DNA of 64,000 nucleotides from Epiperipatus broadwayi (lineage: Eukaryota > Onychophora > Udeonychophora > Euonychophora > Peripatidae), in the NCBI GenBank assembly GCA_028023455.1, contig JAQFVV010000032.1, forward strand, positions 2,172,001 to 2,236,000. The letters are read 5' to 3'. A model generated the notes under the pieces. The model was not told the DNA's origin. It saw only the letters and a program-made list of their open reading frames with translations, and ran no database searches. Positions 47,050 through 59,974 of this stretch are shown here, in pieces. How positions within the stretch are numbered: position 1 is the stretch's first letter; every line of letters begins with the position of its first letter. The translations under genes were made by a program, and so were the position numbers.

Positions 47050-47735
47050 TACCCATATTTTTAAATCAATTTTTTGTTTTTTAGTTTCATCAATGATGAT
47101 TTAGGATTCAAAAATAGAATTAAGACATCTTATACATGTAACAGTTACTTTAAAATTTTGGTATTTGTAAACTATTCACTGTACAGCCTGTGTTGGCTCT
47201 GTTTCTGTGTAAAAATACAGAATTATACCCCTTTCGCGGCCGAACCTACGGCTAATATACGAGTGATCATTAATATATGAGTAGATCATATGTAGTGGTT
47301 ATAATACGTGGCCAATTCTTCCGCGTCATCAATAAAACTACGTCTACTAACAATACTATGATCGTATAGTTTGCTGTTGGTTTCATTGCAGGTTGAAATC
47401 CTATGCATATTGACAAAATTTGTATTGTCGCTAGAATTTAAGATGAGAGTGTGAGCATAGTCATTTTTTTTCAAGTGTTTATTTGTTGATGTTTATGATT
47501 TTTTGTATTTCCCAACTGAAAGATTTATGCGTACTAGTAAATTTCAGCGTATTATTGATATTTGTCAAAATTATTTTTTTTTGCTAATTTTGGGGGTTTT
47601 TTTGGGGGGATCAAAAAAGACAAAATAAAATTTCTCAAGCTCTCTGGCAGACGATTGAAGTTGTTTGCGGAAAAATACCGTTTCTGTCATGACTCGGACA
47701 AGAGTTGAAAAAGAATAACAAAATGTCTACCACGT
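47050..47735. other. Mixed stretch left of the Merlin copies
   Basis: It contains a GC-richer patch near 47230-47410 with a 62-codon minus-strand frame that has no ATG at its start and no motif. Runs of T and G follow at 47570-47610. No element ends are defined. Confidence 0.4.
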
Positions 47736-48408
47736 TATAATATTTGTGGGACGTCCCAAACAGAGAAAGTGAGGCAGTTGCATTTTTGCAAGCCCAAAAC
47801 ATCCTGCCATTCGTTACAGTTGATTTCGTTCAGTCATATGTGGTTAATAAATTTATTTTCTGGAAAGAATTTGTGTTTTGTTTGCGATTATTTTTATCTG
47901 TAAATCATGTAATTAACACCCAGAATGACAGTGTTAAAAAGGGGCGGTGTAGTTTGTTGGACATCTCTTGATTTTTTTTTTTTAAAAAATACTTCTTCTT
48001 TTGATATACCTATTCATTCCGTTTAGAAGGGAGAAGAGGTTTTTTGTTGTTGTTGTTTTAAATCAATAAACAGCACGTTAAGTAGATTTTAAAAATGAAC
48101 CCGAGCTAATTTTTTTTTTGTCATAGCATCGACCAGGACATGAACCCGCAACCCGGGCAACTGCCTGCAAGTACAAGGCAGTTGCGCTGACCTCTCGACC
48201 ACCAATGCAAGACTCCGAGCTAATTTTTGTTGTTTAAAAAGAATAAAAATACCGAAGTTTTATTTTTGTTATGAAACAAAAAAATCTTTAACAAAGTTGT
48301 ACGATTCTTAAAAAAATATAAATAAATAAATCCACAGAATGTAACAAAACCGGCTGACACGTTTTATTTGTTATTATTAAAAAATCAAAACCCCGTTTTA
48401 TTTGTTAT
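47735..48408 (+). pseudogene. Merlin transposon copy 1, internally deleted
   Basis: A frame opens with WDVPNRESEAVAFLQAQNIL, like the N-terminus of Merlin (IS1595/IS1016-type) transposases. It then runs straight into the 3' non-coding region that follows the transposase in copy 2; the shared phrase around GTTACAGTTGATTT joins them. The catalytic part is therefore deleted, as in MITE formation. The 3' part is shared with copy 2 over several hundred bases (TTTGCGATTATTT, CCAGAATGACAGTGTTAAAA, GGGGCGG, TTGGACATCTCTTGATT). Confidence 0.7.
48115..48214 (-). mobile_element. tRNA-derived SINE inserted in Merlin copy 1
   Basis: The minus strand reads GCATTGGTGGTCGAGAGG (A box TGGTCGAGAGG), GGCAGTTGCCCGGGTTGCGG and a B box GGTTCATGTCC, with an A-run at the end. 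The target duplication CCGAGCTAATTTTT is at 48101-48114 and 48215-48228. The paralogous copy 2 has a single uninterrupted CCGACCTAATTTTT at 48983-48996. It is the same family as the SINE at 6436-6521. Confidence 0.93.
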
Positions 48409-49400
48409 CAAGTCCGGATCTACCATCTACTCAGACTGTTGGAAGGGTTATAGGACTACTGATCTTAAGGTGGCAGGCTTTAGACATGTCACTGTTAACC
48501 ATCGTTACAATTTCATGGACCCCATAACAGGAGCTAACACTCAGACCATTGAGAGATTTTGGGTCTACTTAAGTGGCAGAATAGGAAACACCGCATCACA
48601 GCATGCCATTTTGAAGGAAATACTGTACACTCTCAGTAACAAGTTGTATGACTTTTTAAAATGTTGGAACATTCATTACAGTTGATTTAGTTTAGTCATA
48701 GATGGTTAATAAATTTATTTTTGGAAAGAATTTGTGTTTTGTTTGCGATTATTTGGATCTGTAAATCATGTAATTAATACCCAGAATGACAGTGTTAAAA
48801 AGGGGCGGCGGAGTTTGTTGGACATCTCTTGATTGATTGTTGTTTTTTTTTTATTTTTTGTGTAAAAAAAAAAATACTTCTTCTTTTGACATATTTATTC
48901 GTCTCGTTTAGAAGCAAAAATATGTTTTTTGTTGTTGTTCTAAATCCATAAACAGAACGTTAAGTATATTTTAAAAATGAACCCGACCTAATTTTTGTTG
49001 TTAAAAGAAAAAAAAAGTACCGACGTTTTATTTGTTAAGAAAACAAAAAACCTTAACAAACTTGTACGACTCTTAAAAAAAGATAAATAAATAAATCCAC
49101 AGAATGTAACAAAACCAGTTAATATACATATTTTTTTTGTTAAAGAAACAATACCGCAATTGACTTTTTTTTTTTTGACGTTTTATTTGTTCTTATTAAA
49201 AAAACAAAACAAACAAACCCGTATTTATAAATCTAAGAGAAAAAAAGAAGTCCCGTTTTATTTATTATTATTAAAAAAAAAAAATCAAAACCCCGTTTTA
49301 TTTGTTATTATTAAAAAAACAAAAAAATCAAAACCCGCCGCCCAAAAAAAAACCCCCGTATTTATAAATATAAGATAAAATACCAAACAATTCTTTTCGT
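48409..49400 (+). pseudogene. Merlin transposon copy 2: catalytic C-terminal part and 3' region
   Basis: The frame in 48368-48685 reads IKSGSTIYSDCWKGYRTT, then VNHRYNFMDPITGANTQTIE and RFWVYLSGRIGN. These are the SDxWxxY and VNHxxxFxxPxxGxHTxxIExxW boxes of the ISXO2-like/IS1595 transposase domain that defines eukaryotic Merlin elements. The Asp of YSD and the Glu of TIERFW are part of its acidic triad and are both kept; the first acidic residue is missing with the N-terminal half. It breaks after TLSNKL. The 3' flank repeats that of copy 1 and lacks the SINE. Confidence 0.88.
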
Positions 49401-49930
49401 TTATAAGCAAATACGGAAATCTGAAGTGGAGTTTGTCGGACAGGTTTGATTTTTTTTTGCTAAATCAATCAACAGCAACCCCCGGCATTTTTAACAAAAT
49501 TCAAAAAGAAAGTGTCGATTCTAATTTTAAATAACAAAAAAAAAGAAAGTCGTATGTAAAGCAAATTGTGTATATTTGAGATATTCCAAAAAAAAGTTAA
49601 AACTGTCCCTTATACTTTGAAATGTATCGAATCCAAAACCAAAAAAAAAAAAAAAGACGTTTGTAAAAAAGAAACAGTAGATTTACAATGGAAATCCCCC
49701 CTCCCCCCCAAATAAAGGCGTATGTCAAAAATTATGTACTTTTGAGATCCAAAAAAAAGATCAACGTGTCCATTATAGTTTTCAATTTATCAAATGAAAA
49801 CCAAAAAAAAAAATAATTATGTCCAAAACAAACAACAACAATATATTAAAAAGAAAAAAAAATACAGCCGTATGTCAAAATACGATCTATTAAAAAAAAA
49901 AATCTAGTGGCCCCGGTAATGTTATATTGC
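49401..49930. repeat. Decayed further repeat copies after the Merlin pair
   Basis: GGAGTTTGTCGGACAGGTTT followed by AAATCAATCAACAGCA resembles the 3' region a third time. Then three degenerate units begin with CGTATGTAAAG/CGTATGTCAAA at about 49547, 49709 and 49868, each followed by an A-run, TTTGAGAT and a TGTCC..TATA phrase. It is rich in A-runs and has a C-rich stretch at 49697-49709. Confidence 0.65.
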
Positions 49931-50228
49931 TCTGTTTTTAACTAGAAACAGTGCCACCAAAGGCTGCACAGTTAATAGTTTACAAATACCAAAATTTTTT
50001 ATATTATTCAAATAGCCTAATATTCAAAAAATGCCAAGGTTTTAAATCCAAGACAATTTGCTTCCAAAGTTATATAGATCTAACACTAGGTCAGTAACTG
50101 TATACAGTTATCATAAAATCTGTTTTAAGTTAATAATTTCTATTCTTTGGTTATGAAGATTAATTCAACAAAACAAACTGACTTAGGTGCAAAACCATAT
50201 ATATATTTTAATTTCAGCTATAAGATTC

Positions 50229-50808
<580 letters not shown>

Positions 50809-50809
50809 G

Positions 50810-53800
50810 CATGGCTGCTATATGCAATAATTTCAACAAGAATCTGTCATCTTACTAATTAACGGAAAGCCGAGAAAATAATCCAGTGACAAAGATTATT
50901 ATAATGCAGATTTTGACTAGGGTGAATAAATCTGTTTTTGAAATTCAGAAGGCATATTAACAGAATACTTGTAATTTAAAAATTAAGACTCTATATACAG
51001 ATCACAAAAAAAGGCAATTTATACAATTAAATTATCATTTGAGAAGATCTTAGAATTATCAAAATGTGAGACTATTTTTTACTCCGATACATGGGTAACA
51101 AGATGATAGTAGTATATAATAAAATGAGGTTTTTATGTAATCAAAACTGAATTAAATAAATTACAATAAGGATACCTCTCCCCACCAGTATTTCAGACAG
51201 AGGTAATATCTTAGTGTAAAATAATCAGTTTATAAACATATAAAAGAGTAGTCATTAATTTGAATGAATTAAATAATCTCTCATAATGTAAGAGACAGAA
51301 ATACTTTGAAATATGTAGCCATATTTTATACTTACTACTTGAGATAGAGAATTTATATTTATTATAAAAAGATATTGGTAATCTATTATGGTTTAAGACA
51401 AAAGGAAAATAAGAGAATTCACAAATAGTATATGGGGGCACAGGGCTGCAGATTAATAGAGAGAGAAAGAGAAAGAAAAGCTTTTTTATTGAGTTAATTT
51501 GATGTAACATAATAAAAAGCATAAAGTTTTCTACTTACTCAGTTGAATGTCCACTAAACATCATAATATCTATACCTCATTTATTATTATCCAAATATGT
51601 AATCCAATACTCTTGTAAACATATATATATTTTCAAAAGTTTACAATATTTTATTATCAGTGACATTAAAAATCTCTCAAAAAATACATCATTAGTCTTT
51701 CGCCATATATAATTAAAAATGAATACTTTTTCTTATAGCTAATTTCATTTAAGTAATAAAAAACTTTGAAAAATATTTATTAGGGAATATATAAATAATG
51801 TAATGCTTAGTTGTTCAGAAGGACAAGTGCTGTTCAAGGATCAAATGGCAGGTTATGCACATAACTAAATAAATATTTTTTCTTTGCTTTACTTTACTCA
51901 GCTGAAAATAAAGAAAAAAAAACTTATATTTTCTGATTTGTTTCATTATTAGCAGACCTTTCTAAATAAATATGGCAAATCTCACTTCAGGAAAAATAAA
52001 AAAAACACAACAAAGCTAAAAAGACAAACAAAAAAAAGTTAAAAAATAATTTTTGCTATAAGTTTTATATACCAATCCATTAACCATATACTCATCAATT
52101 ACCATAAGGAAGAACCATATAGTCCATTAATGGCTATCTCACATTTATTATTCAAATCTGAAAATTCGAAGTGATAATTTATGAAGATACTACATTATAG
52201 TCAAACAAATCAAATATCAGCTAAGGTAAATTTTTATAAGCTTATTGATTGTCTGTTCTCTTGAATGATGATAACAATAAAAGTTTGTTTTAATCCTTCT
52301 ATTAAAAAAAAACACACATTTAAAATGACTGTACACAATAAATGTCAAGGGTGCAAGCTTATATTAATAATGTATACATTATTATTTGGATTTCAGCATA
52401 TTATGGCTAGAAAAAAAAAGTTAAATAACATTATTTTACTGAACATTATGTAACAAAGACTGTGCAGCTTGATATATATACTATTAATTTTTCCAAGAAA
52501 TGATTTCAAGAAATGATATGGTTATAAATAAAAAAAGAGAGAGAAAATATTAATCTATTTCAAAATAAAACATGCATATGATTATTGATATCCAATGACT
52601 TTTATCTAAGAATTAATCAATATATTTTTATCTAATTAATAATGAGATATATATACTCTATAGTTAATATTTTGAAATTTATCTTTGTAAGCAAAAAATT
52701 ACAATATTCCTTCCTATGTATTTTTCAAAATGCTTTATTTAATTCCCCTATAAGTTTTGATTGTTTATGGAGTCTTCTTAGAGCTCTTAATAATTGAAAA
52801 TTATTAAGGAATCTGAAGAAAATTATTATACAGTCAAAACTGTCATAGAATGTTAAATAAAGCATTGTGAAAAGTGCATAGGAGGATTGTAATTTTATAA
52901 AGATTTGTCATGAGTAGGAAAGGAAGTGAAAGAGGTGTTAATCATTTTTTAAATTAACTACAAGCCATGACGTATACAAACAGATTTACAGTTAATGAAG
53001 ACAATATATTTTATTAAAAGCATGTAAGCCATTGCTTTTTTTTGATTACTTTAACTATATAAAACATTTGCTGTAAACTTCTATTTTATTGGTGTGAGAT
53101 GAAATATGATCATCTATAAGAATCTGCCAAGATAGATCCTGAACCAAGCCTTCCAAATCTTTCCATCCACTGCTCAAACTTTTAGCCATTTATAACCATT
53201 TACCATTTTGTAGATTATCTTTCTTTTTCTATATTACCTTCTATATTACCTACTAAAGACCATTTCAATACATTCTTAATAATAATGTCAAAAATGAGAT
53301 TAAGTCGTGCATCAGATAAAGCATGATTTTTTTGACTATCACAAATTTCAGATTAAACTTATAGATCAAAGATCTAATGTAACAATCCTGCGACAATTGC
53401 TATAGATTTTTTACAGCTAATGAAATGAAATAATGCTTTTAAAGGTTTTATATTTACATCAAGCAGAAGCACTGAGTTGAATTAATAATTTAAAAAAAAA
53501 AATCAAGAAAAGAGCTCCGAATTATGCTCCAATTTGTAAGAATGGTGCAAGAATTTCTATTGTGTTTGAGAAATAATATGAAATAATATGGATATGTTCA
53601 TAACATAATACCCAATGTCATACAGAAATCTTAACTACACATTATGACAGGATGTAAGAATTCTTCAAAAAAATGTAAAAGATCATTTGATTACTTATTG
53701 TTTTTATATACAACAAACTTCATAATGTATGCAATAAATCAATTGTTGTAAACATAGTGTGATACAAATATGTAGACAGTTGCACAGTATAATAAATAAA

Positions 53801-54475
53801 GTTTGAGCACCAACATTATTCAAATCTGCAATTGTTACAAATCAACTTAATTGTATAATATCCAATTGAAAGATAATTAAGCTGAGAAACAATATTTTGA
53901 CATTTATTTCTTTAATATCTAACCAGTTTGCAATTCATATGAAACTAGCTTTAATATTTAACCAGTTTACAATTTATATAAAACTAGCTAACACATTAAA
54001 AAACAGATTATCTAGAAGTAAAGCAAGAACAAACTCTCATTATCAGATATAAAATAATTGGATACATAAGATTCTTTCTAATTATTTAAATATAGATATG
54101 ATCAACACATTCTCTTTTTAATTTGGAATCAGAGTAATTACTATAAACAAAAGTGGGCATATATCTGTTTAATCTTGTCTCTCTGAGAAAAGGAGCCTGC
54201 CATAGCTACATATGTTCTCTGAAAAAGCATGCAAGCAGAAACATAACCTTATACTTTATTAATACAATTACCATTTCGTGCACTTCAAAAATTAAAGTAC
54301 TTTTTAATATATTTTTTAATGTCACTAATCAACCACTTTCTTCATATATTATCTTCTCTTTTAAACAATTTCTCTTTGGCTTTATTAGAGTAATCCAGAT
54401 CAATTGCGTTTATCAAAAATGTAAGTAAATCACTACACAATACATTTAGTACTGGTTTTTTCTTTATGTGTGCTT
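50810..54475. other. A+T-rich stretch, nothing recognised
   Basis: No coding motif or element end found on either strand. It includes a 40-base tandem duplication at 53911-53989 and scattered A-runs. Confidence 0.5.
53911..53989. repeat. Two-unit 40-base tandem duplication
   Basis: TTTAATATCTAACCAGTTTG...ACTAGCT (53911-53950) is followed by a second version TTAATATTTAACCAGTTTAC...ACTAGCT (53951-53989), with five or so differences. Confidence 0.85.
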
Positions 54476-54479
54476 TTTT

Positions 54480-54685
54480 TTGGTAGTTGTAACTTATGCC
54501 CCATGTGACCGCATGAGGTGCTGTTTCTGTGTCAACCACAGAAGTATTCAGAGTAGGGGCCAAAAGCAGTGATGCAAGTTCCAACTGCTAGATGGCATTG
54601 TTCACCATGCTTACGCACAGGAACCTTATGCCAACTATCTGCCAGCACTACGGCCCACTTGGTGGTTCTGATAACCATGTGTCCC
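54480..54685. repeat. GC-rich dispersed repeat, copy B (about 200 bp)
   Basis: The same order of words as at 19320-19520: ATGCCCCATGTGACC, GTCAACCACAGAAGTATTCA, GAGTAGGGGCC, GGCATTGTTCACCATG, GCACAGGAACC and CCACTTGGTGGTTCTG. No target duplication is clear at either copy. Confidence 0.75.
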
Positions 54686-54689
54686 CCAA

Positions 54690-57630
54690 TTTATTTGATT
54701 AGCTAATTGAATAACTTTCTTTTCTTCAATTTGATAAAATTTTATAAAACCCAAACTTCTGGGATCTTCAGATATATTATTTAGTTGTGTAAAATGAAAC
54801 GAGCACACACAGATGTGGATTGTATCACACAGAACTATTCACTTTCTTGAATTTCCATAGTAGGACTAATGGTTAAGACTCAAATATGCTTTGATCTGAT
54901 TCTCATGCACAATAGTTCAGAAATATCTCATACTTTCCAAGAGTTTATATACTTATTCCTTCAATATATATTTCATTTATACTTCCTTAAAAATCCCCCA
55001 AAATCCAAAGGACCTGAAATAATCAACCATAGCTGTTTCAATATCTCCAAAAGCTTGTCCAGAAGCAATTCAAAATATTCACAAAAATCTCAAGAAATAT
55101 AATTCTTTAATCAACACTGGATCAAAGATTTTTTTTTTTATTAAAGCAAAAGTGGTCTGTTTTTGTTTTTGTGTCACAACCGTGATAATATCAAATTTAT
55201 TATAATATACAAAAATTACAAAATTAATTTTCTGAATCAAAAAAAAAATATTGAGGCTTATTTAGTAATTTACATATTGTTTTCATCTTTACATTTTCAT
55301 TGGGATGTCATTATTTTTTTTTTTATTAACATATGCATTTTCAAAAAAAAAAATTATTTTCTAATTCTTTTTGTTTACATAATAAAAATTATCACAAAGA
55401 AATTCTAAGGAAATGTAGAGCTAAAATTACTAAAGTTTTGAAGTCTTTTGAAACAAAAAAACTTTCTATAAAGGAAATTTTTTTAAAAATAGGCTAAATA
55501 ACCAACTATACTTTTAAGATAAATTTACTATCAGATCAATTATTAAATATGTGCACTGTAACAATGTTAAGAAAGGTCTGACAGTATAAAATAAAAAAGA
55601 AAATACAGTGATTTTTTTTTTTTTTTTAAAAAAAAAAAAGGCTATCATATAGGCTGGTAGAATATTATTAACCCAGATACCCAATTTTTCATAAATATCT
55701 ACTATCCAAACAAAATTTCAAAGTTGATCTTTAATCTTTTATAATAATCAAATTACTTTATATACAAATTTCTAATAAATTAAAGAATAACAGACAAAAA
55801 AAAGAATATACTTATAAATTAATAAACCTAATCATAATAAGTTGCCTAGTTGGAATTTTAATAAATGATAGTGGGAGATCTATTCTAGAAATCTGAAAAA
55901 TTCGCAAGTTCAATAAAGCACTGGGATTTCATATTAATGGTATTTTACCTTTTATCTTAAGCAATGCTTGGGAAAGTAAAATTGGTTAATCTTCACTGCA
56001 ATAAAACTAACAAATCAAAATACAACAATCTATTTAATTTTTTTTTACTTAGCCTTCTTATAAATTTTTTGAATTAACCTAATCTTTTAATTACATTTAA
56101 CCACTAAAATTTGCAAACACAAATATCACAGCTTAATTTTGCCTTCAGTCAACTTTAATTACGTTTTTAATATACATCTTTTTAAAATGTTTACACTAAG
56201 TATATGTCCTGACTTATGTATACTATATATATATATACTTTATTTACACATTTATAAATTTTACATATACATTTATACATACACAAAGATGGTCACATGA
56301 CTGCATATTTATATACTAAATATACTCACAAAACTTTTTCAGTACTTACAATCCATTGAAAAATTCTTGACTAAATTAGCAAAGTTTCCTCATACTGTAA
56401 TCATAGAAAAATTAAAAAACTATCAAGATATCAAAGGATTATATCCCAGGTAATAAATAAAAAAGTTACATTCCACTATAGTTGATAAGTCAAATATATA
56501 TATATACATATGTTTCAATTCCTAGAATTAGAACTAGTCTTGATAATACCTTGGGCAATGAATACTTACAAGGTTTACTTATTTTTTTTTACTGCTAATA
56601 AGAATCAGTTATCAGTTTACAAGTCATAGTTCTTAATCTTCTTTTTTTTTTACTACAAAGTAAAAAGTTATTACAAAATATAATTTTCATTTGAAGAGAT
56701 CAAAAAGTCTTATTTAATATAAAAAAGTTTTCACTTCCATACCACACACATATATATATATAGTAATACAACTTTTGATCTATATATATATATGTAAAAA
56801 TGTAAATTACAAGCATATGATAATAGTAATCCAAGAAAGGCCACATGAGATAACAATTAATGCAAATGCTTCCATGCCCATGAATTGAGGTTTGAGTCAG
56901 AACTGGGAGAAATTTTCTTTAATTATAGAGAGATTTTTTAAAACTAGTTTCCATAGATAACCCAATTAACTTTATAACAATGATCATTAAATGAATATTT
57001 GATTATTCTTAGCTAAAGGATAAAAATCCAAGAATAATATGAGTTGACTAGATAAGTAACTATTGCTGATTGTAAACAAAAAAAAAAAAACGCTGCAAGA
57101 TTCACCACTATTGAGAAAATATTTCTTAATTCTATGCACTAAAATCATTGAAGTGTTTATGCTTAAAAGAATAAATAAATAAACATCAAAGAGATCATAT
57201 ATCAGTTTTGCTTGTTATTGGCAGTCTTCAGACTGTAATATTGTTTAATATTTAACCTATTCAAGATACTTCTTTAAAATTGTCCAAATACTTTAACATT
57301 TGAATCCAAGCTAATTTTCTTGTGATTTAAAAATACAGTTTTATGATAAAGGTAACAAATTATTGAAATGAGTAGTCTATATATATATTAAAAGTCTTTC
57401 ATGGTTCAACCACACTGCATTAATCAAATAATATAAAAAACATTATTATATTAAGATATGGTATTTTCTGTGATTATGAAAGAAAAAGTTAATACACTGA
57501 AAAGATAATAAAACTATTGATATTTTTGAATTGAATTGCTAGTAAACATTTTTGAGAAATCCACAAACAATAAGAATACTTTGATCAGATTACATTTTAA
57601 TTCTCACTTGAAGCACAAATCATCATATAT
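54690..57630. other. A+T-rich stretch, nothing recognised
   Basis: Long A and T runs (for example 55613-55640, T followed by A), TATATA microsatellites near 56225, 56495 and 56755, and no coding or element signal. Confidence 0.5.
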
Positions 57631-57644
57631 ATTATTTATCATTT

Positions 57645-57830
57645 GACAACCTAATTCAATAAAAAATATTTAATGCTTGGACAAATATGTGCTAAAAGAA
57701 GAGGATGCTAAACAAAGAAGTGAATATATCCATTTTCACAACAAGCAATGTGCCTTTGAGCAGCCCAAATATAAGATAGGTTATTTTAATGAAATACTAT
57801 TCATATGATCACCAGGAATTAATGTGTGTT
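57645..57830. repeat. Dispersed repeat, intact copy
   Basis: It begins CCTAATTCAATAAAAAAT and runs through GAGGATGCTAAACAA, GTGAATATATCC, TGTGCCTTTGAGCA and ATTCATATGATCACCAGG. The second copy near 58.60-59.97 kb has the same parts in the same order but is split. Confidence 0.65.
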
Positions 57831-58599
57831 TGCCTTCCTTTAATATTAATTTTTTTAAAAATATGTACATGGACTTTTTTAAAAAAAATAATATGCTAAA
57901 TCTAAACTTATATGACTCTTTAAATTATTTCTTTATTTAAAATTTGGGGTTTTTTTTACTTTTTTAATTTAAAACTGCTTTATTCTCAATATCCAATATA
58001 TAATTAATCAATTACAACTTATTTTTTTTAGTTTCCAAATTTTTAGTTAATTATTAAAAAAAATAAAAAATCTCTGCCTTTTCCTCTGATATGTAGGAAA
58101 ATATCACACCATTATGATGGATTGTCAAACATGTAAATGTATCCAAATGCCTTCAATAACCTACTATATATATATAGTTTCACATTAAATGTCAAAAACA
58201 TAAGGTGGGGGATGTTCTGATAATGATGATAGTAATTTATATTAGGTAATCAAATACTTACACTAATTATATTAAAGTACCATTAAAGATGTATAATCAC
58301 TATTTGTCTTAGCCTTATTGTTTTCCTTAGATTTTCTATTTTCTGTCAATATATAGCACTTTGCTCTAACATGATTAAAACTGAAGTTATTGTGAAAATT
58401 GTGTCTCAAGTCAGTTTTTTAAAAATTCAAATATGGCACTTGGCACTTGATATTTAAACAAATTAAATCTCATTTAGTTTGTCTGTGTAACATATATATA
58501 TGTGTCAATTTGTCATATTTTACAAGCTAAAAGAAATTAAATTACTTGATATTATTAGATAATATTAAAGATTATGGGGCTGGAATATTATATCATCTA

Positions 58600-59970
58600 A
58601 CAATCTAATTCAATAAAAAATCCATGATATTGGAAAGGTTTGTGATTAAAAAAAAAGGATGCCCAACAATAAAATGAATATATTCTATCCAAATTAGGGG
58701 CTATCAAACTTTTTATCTTAACAATCTCTTTGACAATGCTATAAAAATTAAAAATTTTCCTGATGATAATTTAGATATTAAATATTTTTTTAAATCTGTT
58801 TTGTGGAAGGTTTTTGAATAATAATAATTATGACAGTTTGACATTCCTTGAAAGTACTAAGCTAATAAACTCAATATCTACCTGATTTATTTATTGTATT
58901 TCATTTATTTGTTTACTTTACACTAATAATTTTATTTGTGTAAAATATATATCACATATATGTTACTTGTTACTAACACAGGCACAAAGCGATCATTTAT
59001 TAATTAAACTAAAATGTATTTTTAATGTGAAATACAGACTTGAAACTTTTTCTTATCACACCATTTACATTGATTTATATGTTTTAATCTTAAGTTCCAT
59101 TTTTTGCCAAATAAATATATTTCATTGCTTAGTTAAAAGTGCATTGAAATGGCTAAATCCATTTTCAATTATATATGAAATGGAAAATGCTAAAATAAAA
59201 TGTATTATTGTTGGGTCATGGCAGTCTTTAAACAAGGAATATGAATTAATGTTAAAATTTATATCTTAAAAATCTCTAAGATTGAATTAATTTGGCAAAT
59301 ATATTCAGACATAAAACTTATTCGAATTTGAGTTGTTGTTTTTTTTATCAGAAATGTAATTAATCAAAAAATCTATCATATTAAACTTTAATAAACTTAA
59401 GTTTCAATAATTAACTTCATGCATCTCAATGTTTTTAACAGTTCTCAGAAATAATTTATAACTGAAATACACTATTTCATAGAAATATGTTGTTGTTTTT
59501 TCATAACCATTGAAAAAAAATTTAAACAACAGGATGCTATCAGTCCGATATGAAAAACACAGAATAAAAAATACATAAGCAGCAGTTATGATGTACACAC
59601 ACAATTTTGTCACACCAAGCATCAATATAAGTTATTTTTGTTGTTTTAAAATTGGTATTTTTACTTACTTTTAATATTTTTATTAGAAGTGTTACATATT
59701 CTTTCCAGCAATTATTAATGAAATTACAGTTATTTTTTTATTGAATATTAAAATTTCTAAAAAAAAATCACTCCTAAAGGCCAACTTATTTCTCATTGTC
59801 CCCCTAACAACCCTTAAATTCTTATGGACCCCTTGAGAATCAGTACTGACCACTTTGATAATTGATGTAAATAAATAAATGTGTCTTTGAGCAACCTGAA
59901 AAATCAAATACATGATCATTTCTTCTAAGAAATTCTATTCATGTGATCATCAGGACACCATCTAATAAAG
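58600..59970. repeat. Dispersed repeat, second copy split by an insertion
   Basis: The first half at about 58600-58690 (TCTAATTCAATAAAAAAT, GGATGCCCAACAA, GAATATATTC) and the second half at about 59875-59970 (ATGTGTCTTTGAGCAA, ATTCATGTGATCATCAGGA) match the copy at 57645-57830. They are separated by the hAT-like insert. Confidence 0.65.
58692..59865. mobile_element. Non-autonomous hAT-like element
   Basis: The left edge (AGGGGCTATCAAACTTTTTA) and right edge (ACCCCTTGAGAATCAGTACT then GACCACTTTGATAATT) resemble the CAGGGGTxxxCAAACTTTTT and CAAAGTGGTC-type ends common in hAT MITEs. Its position inside the split repeat supports insertion. A 100-codon plus-strand frame (58967-59269) shows no motif. 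The 8-base target duplication could not be fixed. Confidence 0.5.
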
Positions 59971-59974
59971 CTTT

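Noticed and set aside
47286-47474. Minus-strand 62-codon frame as a gene
   Set aside because: No ATG at its start and no domain; GC-richer but unexplained.
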